Part shown: positions 1-7,734 of the stretch, in pieces | Layout: each line of letters starts with the position of its first letter | Numbering within the stretch: position 1 is the first letter of the stretch | Origin: an uncultured Saprospiraceae bacterium | GTDB taxonomy: Bacteria; Bacteroidota; Bacteroidia; Chitinophagales; Saprospiraceae | Assembly: GCA_938010715.1 (NCBI GenBank) | Contig: CALLVG010000107.1 | Location: forward strand, 1-45,178 | Direction: 5' to 3' | Length of the DNA: 45,178 bases | Translations under genes and position numbers: made by a program | Notes under the pieces: model-generated | Told to the model about the DNA's origin: nothing | Databases searched by the model: none | What the model saw: only the letters and a program-made list of their open reading frames with translations

Positions 1-57
1 GCAGCTCATGTTGTGGAACGTTGGGAACAACTAACTATCCAAAAATTAGCAGCATAA
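1..57 (+). CDS. 3' end of an unidentified gene (partial)
   Basis: Frame 1 is open from the first base and ends at TAA (55-57), giving an 18-residue tail, AAHVVERWEQLTIQKLAA. The frame stops just before a strong bidirectional terminator, as a real gene end would. The ERWEQLT stretch faintly resembles the C-terminal tails of some site-specific DNA methyltransferases (RWE.(L/F)TG.KA), but 18 residues are too few to name the gene. The gene is convergent with bamA. Confidence 0.45.
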   Translation, partial: AAHVVERWEQLTIQKLAA

Positions 58-70
58 GATTAGAGATAAA

Positions 71-117
71 AAATACAAAAGCCCTCGCCGAAAAAATCGA
101 CGAGGGCTTTTGTATTT
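71..117. terminator. Bidirectional intrinsic terminator
   Basis: This is a perfect 17-base inverted repeat (aaatacaaaagccctcg / cgagggcttttgtattt) around a 13-base loop. The GC-rich core is flanked by A-runs on one side and T-runs on the other, so it can stop transcription in both directions. It sits between the partial plus-strand gene and convergent bamA. Confidence 0.85.
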
Positions 118-144
118 AAAATACGAGCGCTGCTCCATCAGTAT

Positions 145-164
145 CCCATGAATTAATTCATGGG
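145..164. repeat. REP-like palindrome abutting the bamA stop codon
   Basis: cccatgaattaattcatggg is a perfect 20-base palindrome whose last base is immediately next to the bamA stop codon (165-167). Related palindromes with cccatga or cccacga arms occur at 6002-6050 just behind another stop codon, so this looks like a dispersed repeat family. Confidence 0.7.
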
Positions 165-2699
165 CTACTCAGGTTCAAATCCAAGTACAATATTAAAGTT
201 CCCCATGTTGCTCAAAGAAACTTCACCTGGCTTATCGAAACCAATACCGTAATCAAATCCAAGCATACCAAACATCGGTAAGAAAACTCTTAGACCTAAA
301 CCAGCCGAACGTTTCAAATCATAAGGATTGTAATCTCTAAATGATTGGTAAGCATTTCCACCTTGCGCAAATGCCAACACATAAATCGTCGAACTCGGAT
401 TCAATGAAACTGGATAACGCATTTCTACCGTAAACTTATTGAAGATAGGTGTCGGTACTGGCTGAGTTGTTTGAATATTGTTTCGAGTATTCGCCTCCAA
501 ATCATTCACCTCATAACCTCTCAAAGAGATAATGTCTGTACCTACGTTAAGACCCAAAGATTGATTGTTCAGACCATCACCCCCCAACTGGAATCTTTCG
601 AAAGGAGAAATACCAACTTCGCTGTTGTACTGGCCAATCATCCCGATTTTCGCATCAACTTTCATGACCAATTTTCCAACGATGGTGTTGTACCATTCTG
701 CATTGAAACGCCATTTGTGATACTCTAAAAATTTATATCGTTCTTCGGTTGGTCTCTGTGAATAATCATCATCGTTAAATAAAGAATATGGCAATGTAAA
801 TTGTGCCGAAAGACTCACTTTAGAACCATTACGCGGGAACAATGGATCATTGACAGAACTACGGGTAAAGGTCTGATTAACACTCAGATTATAGTATTGA
901 CCGCGTGTTACCAAATCTCCATCATCCGTTATAAACAATGCTCTTGACCAATTATTCAAATTGATTCTTTGTAAGTTTAAAGCAGTACTTGTCACGAAGT
1001 TATCATCTGGCCATTTCAAACGAGTACCGATTGAAATTGAGGCACCTGTGATACCCAATGCTCCATAATTTCCACTATCGTTAGAAAATCCATTAGACAA
1101 TTTGGTATGAAAACCAGCAACGGTCAATGAAGTCGGTTTTTTACCACCTAACCAAGGTTCTGTAAACGAAGCATTATAGGATTGATAAAACCGTCCATTC
1201 GTTTGCGCTCTCAAGGAAACACGCTGTCCATCACCTTGCGGAAGCGGACTCCAAGTTTCAGGTTTGGTGATGTTGGCAATTGAGAAGTTATTGAACGTTA
1301 CCCCTAACGTACCAATTACACCTCGACCAAATCCACCCCAACCAGCAGAAAGTTCTAATTGATCCGATGGTTTTTCTTCCACCTGATATTCGATATCTAC
1401 CGTTCCGCGTTCTGCATTTACGGGCGTATTGATACCCAATGCTTCTGGGTTAAAATACCCAAGATTGATAATCTCCCGTTGCGAACGGATGATATCTGTT
1501 CTACTGAATTTCTCACCTGGAACCGTTCTCAACTCACGACGAATTACGTGCTCATTGGTACGGTCATTTCCTTTTATCACCACTTTATCAATCGTCGCTT
1601 GTGGGCCTTCAAAAATTCTAATTTCTAAATCAATTGAATCACCAACAATAGCCACCTCTACTGGATCAACCTGAAAGAACAAATATCCCTCATCCATGTA
1701 AAGCGTACTCACATCTCGACCTTGTTGGCTAAAGCTCAATCGGGTTTGTAGTAGTTCGTTGTTATAAACTTCTCCTTTTTCAATACCTAAAACATTGGAT
1801 AACGTTTGCGTGTCATAGATAGAATTTCCTTTCCAAGAGATGTTTCTAAAAAAGTAGCGGTTCCCTTCATCAATTGTCAAGTGCATTCTCAAATCGCCAT
1901 CGGCTTCGCGCCAAATGCTATCTTTTACGATTTTTGCATCTCTAAAGCCACTTTTGTTATATTTTGCGATGATGAGTTTCTTGTCCTTTTCGTATTCTTT
2001 TTTTATCAATTTAGAAGAAGTAAAAAGTTTCTTTTTTCGCTTAGTTTCCTCCATCTGCTTACGCAGTTTTTTGGATTTCAAGTTGTTGTTTCCAGAAAAA
2101 GTGATATTCTGAATTTTCACTTTCTTCCCTCTATCCACATCAAAAACCAAGCGAACTGAATTTGGCTTCTTTGGATCGTCTTTTTCTATAACCTTCACTT
2201 TGGCATCCAAAAACCCTTTCTCAATATAATAATCCTGAATAGCGGTTTTGGCATTGGTCTTAATGTTTTCGGTGATGATACCACCTTTTACCAAATGCAC
2301 ATTGATTGCTTCATTCAAATCATCGTTGTGGGTTTTCTTAGTACCTCGGTAGGTATGACTAGAGAGACGAGGACGTTCTTTCACCTCTATTTCAATAAAA
2401 ATTTTATCTCCAACGGTTTTTTCTTTATAAATCTGAATGTCTTCAAAAAGGCTCAATTTCCAAAGGCTTTTCAATGCACGTGCCGTTGTTGGCCCAGGCA
2501 CTTTAATTTTATCACCAATTCGAAAACCCGAAATAGAAATAACTGCATTGTCATCACTGAAATCAGCACCAGTTACTTTCACTCCTGCAATTTCATATTC
2601 CTTTGGTTCGCCGTAATCAAATGCATCGTCCTGCGCGGCCAATGATTGTACCATCAAAATTGCAAGAACGATAAATAGATAATTTATTAATTTGCTCAT
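165..2699 (-). CDS. bamA: Outer membrane protein assembly factor BamA
   Basis: BamA is the central subunit of the BAM complex, which folds and inserts beta-barrel proteins into the outer membrane. The 844-residue protein has a signal peptide ending near SLAAQ, POTRA repeats over roughly residues 30-440 (for example FSGNNNLKSKKL and VIKGNDRTNEHVIRRELRT), and a C-terminal 16-strand-type barrel. The loop-6 motif appears as LRGYE near residue 727, matching the (V)RG(F/Y) signature of the Omp85 family. Its length is normal for Bacteroidota. It follows uppS on the same strand with a 292-base gap, a pairing common in this phylum; the gap holds a MITE-like repeat, so co-transcription is plausible but not shown. 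The only alternative is a TamA/Omp85 paralogue, less likely given the size, POTRA number and neighbour. Confidence 0.95.
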   Translation of the reverse strand: MSKLINYLFIVLAILMVQSLAAQDDAFDYGEPKEYEIAGVKVTGADFSDDNAVISISGFRIGDKIKVPGPTTARALKSLWKLSLFEDIQIYKEKTVGDKIFIEIEVKERPRLSSHTYRGTKKTHNDDLNEAINVHLVKGGIITENIKTNAKTAIQDYYIEKGFLDAKVKVIEKDDPKKPNSVRLVFDVDRGKKVKIQNITFSGNNNLKSKKLRKQMEETKRKKKLFTSSKLIKKEYEKDKKLIIAKYNKSGFRDAKIVKDSIWREADGDLRMHLTIDEGNRYFFRNISWKGNSIYDTQTLSNVLGIEKGEVYNNELLQTRLSFSQQGRDVSTLYMDEGYLFFQVDPVEVAIVGDSIDLEIRIFEGPQATIDKVVIKGNDRTNEHVIRRELRTVPGEKFSRTDIIRSQREIINLGYFNPEALGINTPVNAERGTVDIEYQVEEKPSDQLELSAGWGGFGRGVIGTLGVTFNNFSIANITKPETWSPLPQGDGQRVSLRAQTNGRFYQSYNASFTEPWLGGKKPTSLTVAGFHTKLSNGFSNDSGNYGALGITGASISIGTRLKWPDDNFVTSTALNLQRINLNNWSRALFITDDGDLVTRGQYYNLSVNQTFTRSSVNDPLFPRNGSKVSLSAQFTLPYSLFNDDDYSQRPTEERYKFLEYHKWRFNAEWYNTIVGKLVMKVDAKIGMIGQYNSEVGISPFERFQLGGDGLNNQSLGLNVGTDIISLRGYEVNDLEANTRNNIQTTQPVPTPIFNKFTVEMRYPVSLNPSSTIYVLAFAQGGNAYQSFRDYNPYDLKRSAGLGLRVFLPMFGMLGFDYGIGFDKPGEVSLSNMGNFNIVLGFEPE

Positions 2700-2762
2700 T
2701 TATTCTAATTATGAACGAAGATTTTAATAACCTTCTTCAGTTTGTTGTTGCTGTTAAAAATT

Positions 2763-2871
2763 TAGACTTTATTCCAAAATAACTTGTATGCGTTTAATTC
2801 CTCTTTTTTCACCATTTTTCGTTAAAAAATAGCAATCAATCGCTCTCCAACATTTTTCAGAATAAAGTCTA
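2763..2871. repeat. MITE-like element, copy 1
   Basis: This 109-base element has perfect 11-base terminal inverted repeats, tagactttatt at 2763-2773 and aataaagtcta at 2861-2871. Read on the minus strand its core (ctattttttaacgaaaaa) closely matches the core of the element at about 11.2 kb. It has no coding capacity and lies in the uppS-bamA gap. Confidence 0.55.
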
Positions 2872-2991
2872 TTAAGAGCTTGTTGAAAGTTTTATGTAAA
2901 AAGTTGAAAGTTCAAAACAGCGACTCATTCAACCTTTTAATGTGCAATCTCTCCTTAAAGAGGCATAAAAGTAAAAGGTGGTTGTAGATAC

Positions 2992-3786
2992 CTATTTTAA
3001 TTGTTCACTTATTTTCCCAAAACGTCGCTCACGCTGCTGATAATCGATAATTGATTGCAAAAAATGCTTTTTTCGGTAGTCAGGCCAAAATACTGGTGTA
3101 AAATAAAATTCTGCATACGCCAACTGCCAAAGCAAAAAATTACTCAAACGCGTCTCGCCACTTGTTCGTATCAAAAGCTCAGGGTCAGGCATACCTGCGG
3201 TGCTCAAGGAGTTGGAAAAAATTTCGTCTGTGATATCATTCGAATTAAACTCTCCTCTTTTCACTTGGTCTGCAATCAATCGAGTAGCTTCCAAAATCTC
3301 CCACTTGGCGCTGTAATTCAGCGCCAACACCAAAGTCATTCGCGTATTGTTCTTGGTGTCATCGATACCCTTAAGTAAAGCTTTTCTGGTACGGGTCGGA
3401 AGTCTGGACAAATCTCCAATCGCTTGCAAGCGAATATTATTTTTGTTTAAAGTTGCTACTTCTTTTCCTAAAGTTTGTACCAATAAGACCATGAGTGCTT
3501 CCACCTCCATGGCTGGGCGATTCCAATTTTCTGTTGAAAAGGCATATAAGGTCAAATACTCGATTCCAATCTCTGCTGCACCTTCTGTCACTTCTCTCAC
3601 CGAAGTCACACCGTTTGTGTGACCAAAGACTCTCGGTTTACCTTTTTGTTTTGCCCAACGACCATTACCATCCATGATAATAGCAATATGGCGTGGCAAT
3701 TTTTGCTCATCAATTTGAGCTTTTAATTCCTCCACCGAAACGTTCGATAAATCCAAAGCAATTTTAGGTTTGGTTGAAAAGTTCAC
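2992..3786 (-). CDS. uppS: Isoprenyl transferase (undecaprenyl diphosphate synthase)
   Basis: This cytoplasmic cis-prenyltransferase condenses isopentenyl diphosphate units onto farnesyl diphosphate to make the C55 carrier lipid for peptidoglycan and O-antigen. The signature IAIIMDGNGRWAK contains the catalytic Asp39, and the C-terminal RTSGETRLSNFLLWQ and AYAEFYFTPVFWPD motifs match the family closely. At 264 residues it is slightly long, because about 30 residues precede LPRHIAI. The track start is a GTG that overlaps a TAnnTTTG-like -7 element, so translation may really begin at an internal TTG (residue 11) or GTG (residue 18). It is the first gene of a probable uppS-bamA unit. Confidence 0.95.
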   Translation of the reverse strand: MNFSTKPKIALDLSNVSVEELKAQIDEQKLPRHIAIIMDGNGRWAKQKGKPRVFGHTNGVTSVREVTEGAAEIGIEYLTLYAFSTENWNRPAMEVEALMVLLVQTLGKEVATLNKNNIRLQAIGDLSRLPTRTRKALLKGIDDTKNNTRMTLVLALNYSAKWEILEATRLIADQVKRGEFNSNDITDEIFSNSLSTAGMPDPELLIRTSGETRLSNFLLWQLAYAEFYFTPVFWPDYRKKHFLQSIIDYQQRERRFGKISEQLK

Positions 3787-3793
3787 AAAGGTA
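3786..3793 (-). promoter_or_regulatory. Candidate -7 promoter element for uppS
   Basis: The minus strand reads TACCTTTG, a full match to the Bacteroidota -7 consensus TAnnTTTG. No good TTTG lies 19-21 bases upstream. It overlaps the annotated GTG start by one base; if it is used, transcription starts inside the annotated 5' end and the protein is shorter. Confidence 0.3.
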
Positions 3794-3837
3794 ATGAAAT
3801 TGTGGGTTGTCTTTAGCTAATTTCTAAGTAAAATGGT

Positions 3838-4073
3838 TTGGTCTTTATTTTACATTTGTATGTATGAAGAAGAACAGAGTAGATGGTACTTTTCTTTTTA
3901 TCAACTTTTGAAAAAGTTAAAACAACAAGGGGACAAACGCATCAAAAAAATCTAAGCATCCGCCGCAGCGGACGGTTCAATTTTTTTAACGCGTGTCCCG
4001 ATTTTTACATCGGGGAAAAGTAGCGGAAAAAGAAGTATTCGATTGCATTCTAAATATTTTAAAATAAAGTCTA
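3838..4073. repeat. Degenerate MITE-like element, copy 2, filling the uppS / Ig-lipoprotein gap
   Basis: The 391-base gap 3787-4177 holds no credible gene. It has a core, atctaagcatccgccgc followed by agcggacggttc, that recurs almost identically near 11.2 kb. Its right end is aataaagtcta (4063-4073), the same terminal sequence as copy 1, and its left end ggtctttatttt is a degenerate counterpart. A small GC hairpin (gtcccgatttttacatcggg) lies inside. Exact ends are uncertain. Confidence 0.5.
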
Positions 4074-4150
4074 ATAAAGGAATTCTAACTTTCACAAAAA
4101 ATCAATTTCCAATAATCCTCTACCAAATCCGTTATTTTGGCGCGACTTAC

Positions 4151-4158
4151 TAAATTTG
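4151..4158 (+). promoter_or_regulatory. Candidate -7 promoter element for the Ig-like lipoprotein gene
   Basis: TAAATTTG matches TAnnTTTG and lies 19 bases before the ATG at 4178, which would give a short leader. No clear -33 TTTG is present at the expected distance, so the call is weak. Confidence 0.35.
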
Positions 4159-4177
4159 CAGCCACTCAAAATTATTC

Positions 4178-5992
4178 ATGTACTCAATTTTTCATAGCAA
4201 TTGTACTCGGCTTCTATTTTTTGCAATGATGGTCTTCATTGCGATGCTTCAGAGTTGTGCTACAGTAGTCGCACCGAAAGGTGGCCCAGAAGATGAGACT
4301 CCACCACAAATGGACTCGTTACGTTCTACTCCAAATTTTCAAACCAATTTCACCAAACAACGCATCGAACTAAAATTTGACGAATGGCTCAAATTGAATG
4401 ATGTATTTAGTCAAGTCGTCGTTTCTCCTCCCATGGATCCGAGTGAATATGAAGTGTCGCTGAAGGGCAAAACGGTTCGTTTTGACTTTAAAGAAGAGGC
4501 AGTTCTTCGGGAGAACGCAACTTATACCATCAACTTTGGTGAATCAATTCAAGACCTCAACAATGGCAACAAAACAAATGACTTAAAATTCGTTTTTTCA
4601 ACAGGAGATGTGATTGATTCCCTGGAAGTCAAAGGAGTGATTCGCGATGCCTACACGGGAGAAGCTATTGAGGATGCACTCTTCATGTTGTATGATAATT
4701 TGGAAGATTCGGTTGTTAGAACAGAGCGGCCACTTTACTTCGCTCGCACCAATTCATTAGGACAATTTACGATTACGAATGTGCGGGCAGATGTATTCAA
4801 AGGTTTTGCTTTGGTAGATCGGGATGTCAATTATATGTACAATCAACCTTCCGAAAAAATTGGTTTTATAGATAGTTTGATTGTTGTAAATGACTCAAGC
4901 AATCTAAACATCAAGCTAAAAATGTTTACTGAAAATTTACCTTTGAAAGTAAAAGAGAAGGTCATTTCTGACTATGGAAAGGTTAGCCTCCTTTTTAATA
5001 AAAATCCAAAAGACCTTGAATTGACCTATAGCCAAATTGGTCAAAAAGTTTATCAGCGAATGGAGGGAGATTCGATTCAATTGTGGTACGACATGGATTC
5101 GATTCGTAATTGGAATATTTTTCTACAACAGGATACTTTTTTGAATGATACAATACGGGTTAGAACCAAATCAAAATCGAAATTCTTTGAAAACAATCCT
5201 TTTCAAATTGTAAGTTCGAGAGGTGCCGCTGCTCGCAGAGCCAAAAAGAAAAGAAAGAAAGACGAGGACGAGCCAAAACTTAAAACCGTTTTGGGTATTA
5301 AACGAGTAAATCCTACACGACCACTAGAACTCAATTTCAACTATCCTTTAGAAACTATCGACCTTTCAAAAATTAAACTTTTGGAAGATACTAGCAAGGT
5401 TGAAGTCAAGCCAATTATTTCCATCGACAGTACAGATAAGCGAAATTTATTTTTCGATTTTAAATGGAAAGAGAAAGTGAATTATCAAATTGATTTGCTG
5501 CCAGATGCGATTACTGATTTTTATGGAAATAAAAATGATACTTTGGAGCAACCCATTTTAATTCAAGAAAAAAAAGAATTTGGTAATTTGATCTTATTGG
5601 TCAAACCATTGAGAAAAGACACAAATTATATCGTCGAAGTTTTAAAACCCGACGGAAGTATTCTAAAATCTTTTAATTTTGAACAACAAATCGAAGCCAA
5701 AGAGGATTTAAAATTTTTGCCTGTTGGCGAATATTCCATTCGACTCATCGAAGATTTGAATAAAAACGGTCAATGGGATGCCGGCAACTACGACCTCAAA
5801 AAACAACCTGAGCGCGTTTACTCAAAGACAATTGAAAAACTTCGCGCCAATTGGGACGTTGAAGTTAAGGTTCGAGAAACAGATTTAGACTTGGAAAGAA
5901 GTAGTCCAATCCGCTCGAAGGAAGAACAAAAAGAAGAGAGGAAAGAAAAAGAACGTGGCGGTAGAACGACTGGAAAAAAACGAAATCAGTAG
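4178..5992 (+). CDS. Ig-like domain lipoprotein (SbsA/Big_5-like), cell envelope
   Basis: This 604-residue protein has a lipoprotein signal sequence with lipobox MLQSC (Cys near residue 27), so it is probably anchored in a membrane facing the periplasm or surface. Residues 40-145 form a bacterial Ig-like (Big_5/SbsA) domain, recognisable from the KGGPEDETPP opening and FSTGDVIDSL end that are typical of a conserved Bacteroidota lipoprotein family. A carboxypeptidase-regulatory-like segment follows (VIRDAYTGEAIEDALF, residues 150-245), then less conserved beta-rich sequence. The last 30 residues are extremely charged (KEEQKEERKEKERGG). The function of this family is not established. It lies just upstream of lptB on the same strand, separated by 100 bases of palindromic repeats. 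Confidence 0.8.
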   Translation: MYSIFHSNCTRLLFFAMMVFIAMLQSCATVVAPKGGPEDETPPQMDSLRSTPNFQTNFTKQRIELKFDEWLKLNDVFSQVVVSPPMDPSEYEVSLKGKTVRFDFKEEAVLRENATYTINFGESIQDLNNGNKTNDLKFVFSTGDVIDSLEVKGVIRDAYTGEAIEDALFMLYDNLEDSVVRTERPLYFARTNSLGQFTITNVRADVFKGFALVDRDVNYMYNQPSEKIGFIDSLIVVNDSSNLNIKLKMFTENLPLKVKEKVISDYGKVSLLFNKNPKDLELTYSQIGQKVYQRMEGDSIQLWYDMDSIRNWNIFLQQDTFLNDTIRVRTKSKSKFFENNPFQIVSSRGAAARRAKKKRKKDEDEPKLKTVLGIKRVNPTRPLELNFNYPLETIDLSKIKLLEDTSKVEVKPIISIDSTDKRNLFFDFKWKEKVNYQIDLLPDAITDFYGNKNDTLEQPILIQEKKEFGNLILLVKPLRKDTNYIVEVLKPDGSILKSFNFEQQIEAKEDLKFLPVGEYSIRLIEDLNKNGQWDAGNYDLKKQPERVYSKTIEKLRANWDVEVKVRETDLDLERSSPIRSKEEQKEERKEKERGGRTTGKKRNQ

Positions 5993-6001
5993 GCATTGCA
6001 G

Positions 6002-6050
6002 CCCACGAATTCATTCGTGGGAAACAACCCATGAGTAAATTCATGGGTTG
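6002..6050. repeat. Two REP-like hairpins after the Ig-lipoprotein stop codon
   Basis: The first hairpin (6002-6021) has arms cccacgaa/ttcgtggg around ttca. The second (6025-6050) has perfect 10-base arms caacccatga/tcatgggttg around a 6-base loop. Both belong to the same sequence family as the palindrome at 145-164, and a further half-copy (ccattcgtgg) follows. They lie between two plus-strand genes and could stabilise the upstream mRNA end. Confidence 0.65.
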
Positions 6051-6092
6051 CCATTCGTGGAAATCGTGAAATAATTTCAACAAAAATAAACA

Positions 6093-6833
6093 ATGAAGCT
6101 ACAAGCAGATAGTTTAGTAAAAATATATGGTCGCCGCAAGGTGGTACAGGGCGTATCGTTGGAAGTAAATCAAGGCGAAATTGTTGGATTATTAGGGCCA
6201 AATGGGGCTGGTAAAACAACGACCTTTTATATGGTAGTTGGTTTTGTCAAACCAAATGAGGGTAAAGTTTCCCTTGACGGAAAAGAAATTACTTCACTAC
6301 CGATGTACAAGCGAGCGCAGAACGGGATCGGATATTTGCCACAAGAACCTTCTGTTTTCAGAAAATTATCCGTCGAAGATAATATCAAAGCAGTGTTGGA
6401 AATGACTACGCTCTCCAAAGAAGAACAGCGCGATAAACTCGAATCCTTAATCGAAGAATTTAGATTAGATACTGTAAGAAAAAGTGCAGGTGATACCCTT
6501 TCGGGTGGAGAACGAAGACGAACAGAAATCGCAAGAGCATTGGCAACAAGTCCAAAATTCATTCTATTAGATGAGCCATTTGCCGGTATCGACCCGATTG
6601 CTGTGGAGGATATTCAATACATTGTCGCTAAACTCAAAACCAAAAACATCGGTATTCTTATCACCGACCATAATGTGCAAGAAACACTTTCAATTACCGA
6701 CCGAGCTTACCTCATGTTTGAAGGAAACATTCTAAAAGCAGGAACGGCCGAAGAGTTAGCTGCTGACGAAATGGTACGCCGCGTTTATTTAGGTAAGAAT
6801 TTCGAACTTCGTAAAAAGGTGATTGATGTTTGA
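6093..6833 (+). CDS. lptB: LPS export ABC transporter ATP-binding protein LptB
   Basis: LptB is the cytoplasmic ATPase that, with LptFG, drives lipopolysaccharide out of the inner membrane towards the Lpt bridge. The 246-residue protein has the Walker A motif GPNGAGKTT (around residue 34), the Q-loop region [10 protein letters not shown], the ABC signature LSGGERRR, Walker [14 protein letters not shown] and the switch His in LITDHNV. The DEPFAGIDP form and YLPQE.S(V/I)FRKL are characteristic of LptB rather than of other ABC ATPases. Length is normal. A small lipoprotein gene overlaps its 3' end by 8 bases, so translation of the two is likely coupled. Confidence 0.95.
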   Translation: MKLQADSLVKIYGRRKVVQGVSLEVNQGEIVGLLGPNGAGKTTTFYMVVGFVKPNEGKVSLDGKEITSLPMYKRAQNGIGYLPQEPSVFRKLSVEDNIKAVLEMTTLSKEEQRDKLESLIEEFRLDTVRKSAGDTLSGGERRRTEIARALATSPKFILLDEPFAGIDPIAVEDIQYIVAKLKTKNIGILITDHNVQETLSITDRAYLMFEGNILKAGTAEELAADEMVRRVYLGKNFELRKKVIDV

Positions 6834-7167
6834 GAAACTAAAGATGAAAATCACACGGAGGTTATCCCCCTTTATCCCCCTCCAAAGAGGAACAGTTTCC
6901 ACGTATAAAATCTGTTTTCAATTCATTATCGGAGCATCATTTCTTCTTCTTCCAAGTTGTGAATTTGAAGTTCCAGATCTTTCTATTCAGGAAAGAAAAT
7001 ATGCTGACTCCACTTATCGCGAAACGATGAAAACGTATCGTGCTGAGATGGATTCACTTTGCGTAAGCATGCAAGATAGTTTGATTCCAATTTATAGAGA
7101 TTCAATGTATAAAATTCGTTCTGAAGAAATTGAACGGCAATTAGAACGAGTCAGAAATTCAAATTAA
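6826..7167 (+). CDS. Small lipoprotein of unknown function, overlapping lptB
   Basis: I do not recognise a family. The ORF overlaps the lptB stop codon by 8 bases when started at the ATG at 6826 (the track uses the TTG at 6823); an ATG at 6844 is another option. A hydrophobic stretch [15 protein letters not shown] ends in a lipobox, so a lipoprotein is likely. The mature part is a short charged helix-prone segment ([20 protein letters not shown], ending [11 protein letters not shown]). The N-terminal residues [12 protein letters not shown] are encoded by ttatccccctttatccccct, which looks like common Bacteroidota intergenic sequence, so the true start is uncertain. Position suggests co-expression with lptB. 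Confidence 0.6.
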   Translation: MFEKLKMKITRRLSPFIPLQRGTVSTYKICFQFIIGASFLLLPSCEFEVPDLSIQERKYADSTYRETMKTYRAEMDSLCVSMQDSLIPIYRDSMYKIRSEEIERQLERVRNSN

Positions 7168-7169
7168 AA

Positions 7170-7484
7170 ATGAGGAATTTTCTTTTTATAAAGTTCGGAA
7201 TCTTGTTCCTTTTGGTGAGCAGTTGCACCCCTGATCAAGGAGACAGGCAAGCAATGATCAAAGCAGAAGCACAACGAAAAATAAATGAATTTAAAACCAA
7301 TAAACTAAAGACCTGCTACGAAGAAATCGAACGATTGGCAACCTTGGAAGTAGATTCTATGCTCATCGAAAAATCACGCCTCGAAAAAAATCAATTGGAT
7401 AAACCTGCCATTCCAAACAAACCTTCTGCGCCTGAACTTAAAAAGCCTTTCGATGATTCGGAAGTGAAACCGATTATTGAGTAG
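7170..7484 (+). CDS. Small lipoprotein of unknown function
   Basis: This 104-residue protein begins 2 bases after the preceding lipoprotein stop codon. It has a signal sequence with lipobox LLVSSC (Cys at about 19), a charged helical middle (KAEAQRKINEFKTNKLKTCYEEIERL) and a proline-rich tail (KPAIPNKPSAPELKKP). No catalytic motif is visible. Two tiny lipoproteins in tandem after lptB suggest envelope partners, but I find no family evidence linking them to LPS transport. Confidence 0.65.
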   Translation: MRNFLFIKFGILFLLVSSCTPDQGDRQAMIKAEAQRKINEFKTNKLKTCYEEIERLATLEVDSMLIEKSRLEKNQLDKPAIPNKPSAPELKKPFDDSEVKPIIE

Positions 7485-7516
7485 TTTATTGGTTTATTGG
7501 TTTATTGGTTTATTGG
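7485..7516 (+). repeat. Tandem repeat (tttattgg) x4
   Basis: Four exact copies of the 8-base unit tttattgg start directly after the stop codon at 7482-7484. A fifth partial unit (ttgg) follows. Such a tract is prone to slippage and may vary between strains. Confidence 0.85.
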
Positions 7517-7622
7517 TTGGCAACTTACTCACTATCAATTAGTTACAATTGCCAAAGCATTTCGTGAGCTCGAATAGACTAATAAACCAGTCAACTTAAT
7601 AAACTTAACAACCTAAGTATTA

Positions 7623-7729
7623 CTCAAAAAATAACTTCCCTCTTCAATTCAAAAAATTAGCTCGAAAAACCTCATTATCAATCACTTTTCCTTCACTAAT
7701 TTTTTGAAATCGGGAACTTATTTTTTGAG
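7623..7729. repeat. Large nested palindrome, MITE-like, 3' of the DUF58 gene
   Basis: The outer arms ctcaaaaaataacttccc (7623-7640) and gggaacttattttttgag (7712-7729) pair with one mismatch, and inner arms ttcaaaaaattag (7648-7660) and ctaattttttgaa (7696-7708) pair perfectly. The same outer arm occurs at 33070-33114 behind ferritin. It lies 5 bases past the DUF58 stop codon and could act as a terminator for it. Confidence 0.6.
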
Positions 7730-7734
7730 CGTTC

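Noticed and set aside
3865-3912. 15-codon ORF starting ATGAAGAAGAAC in the uppS gap
   Set aside because: It lies in the degenerate repeat and has no signal, family or conserved context.
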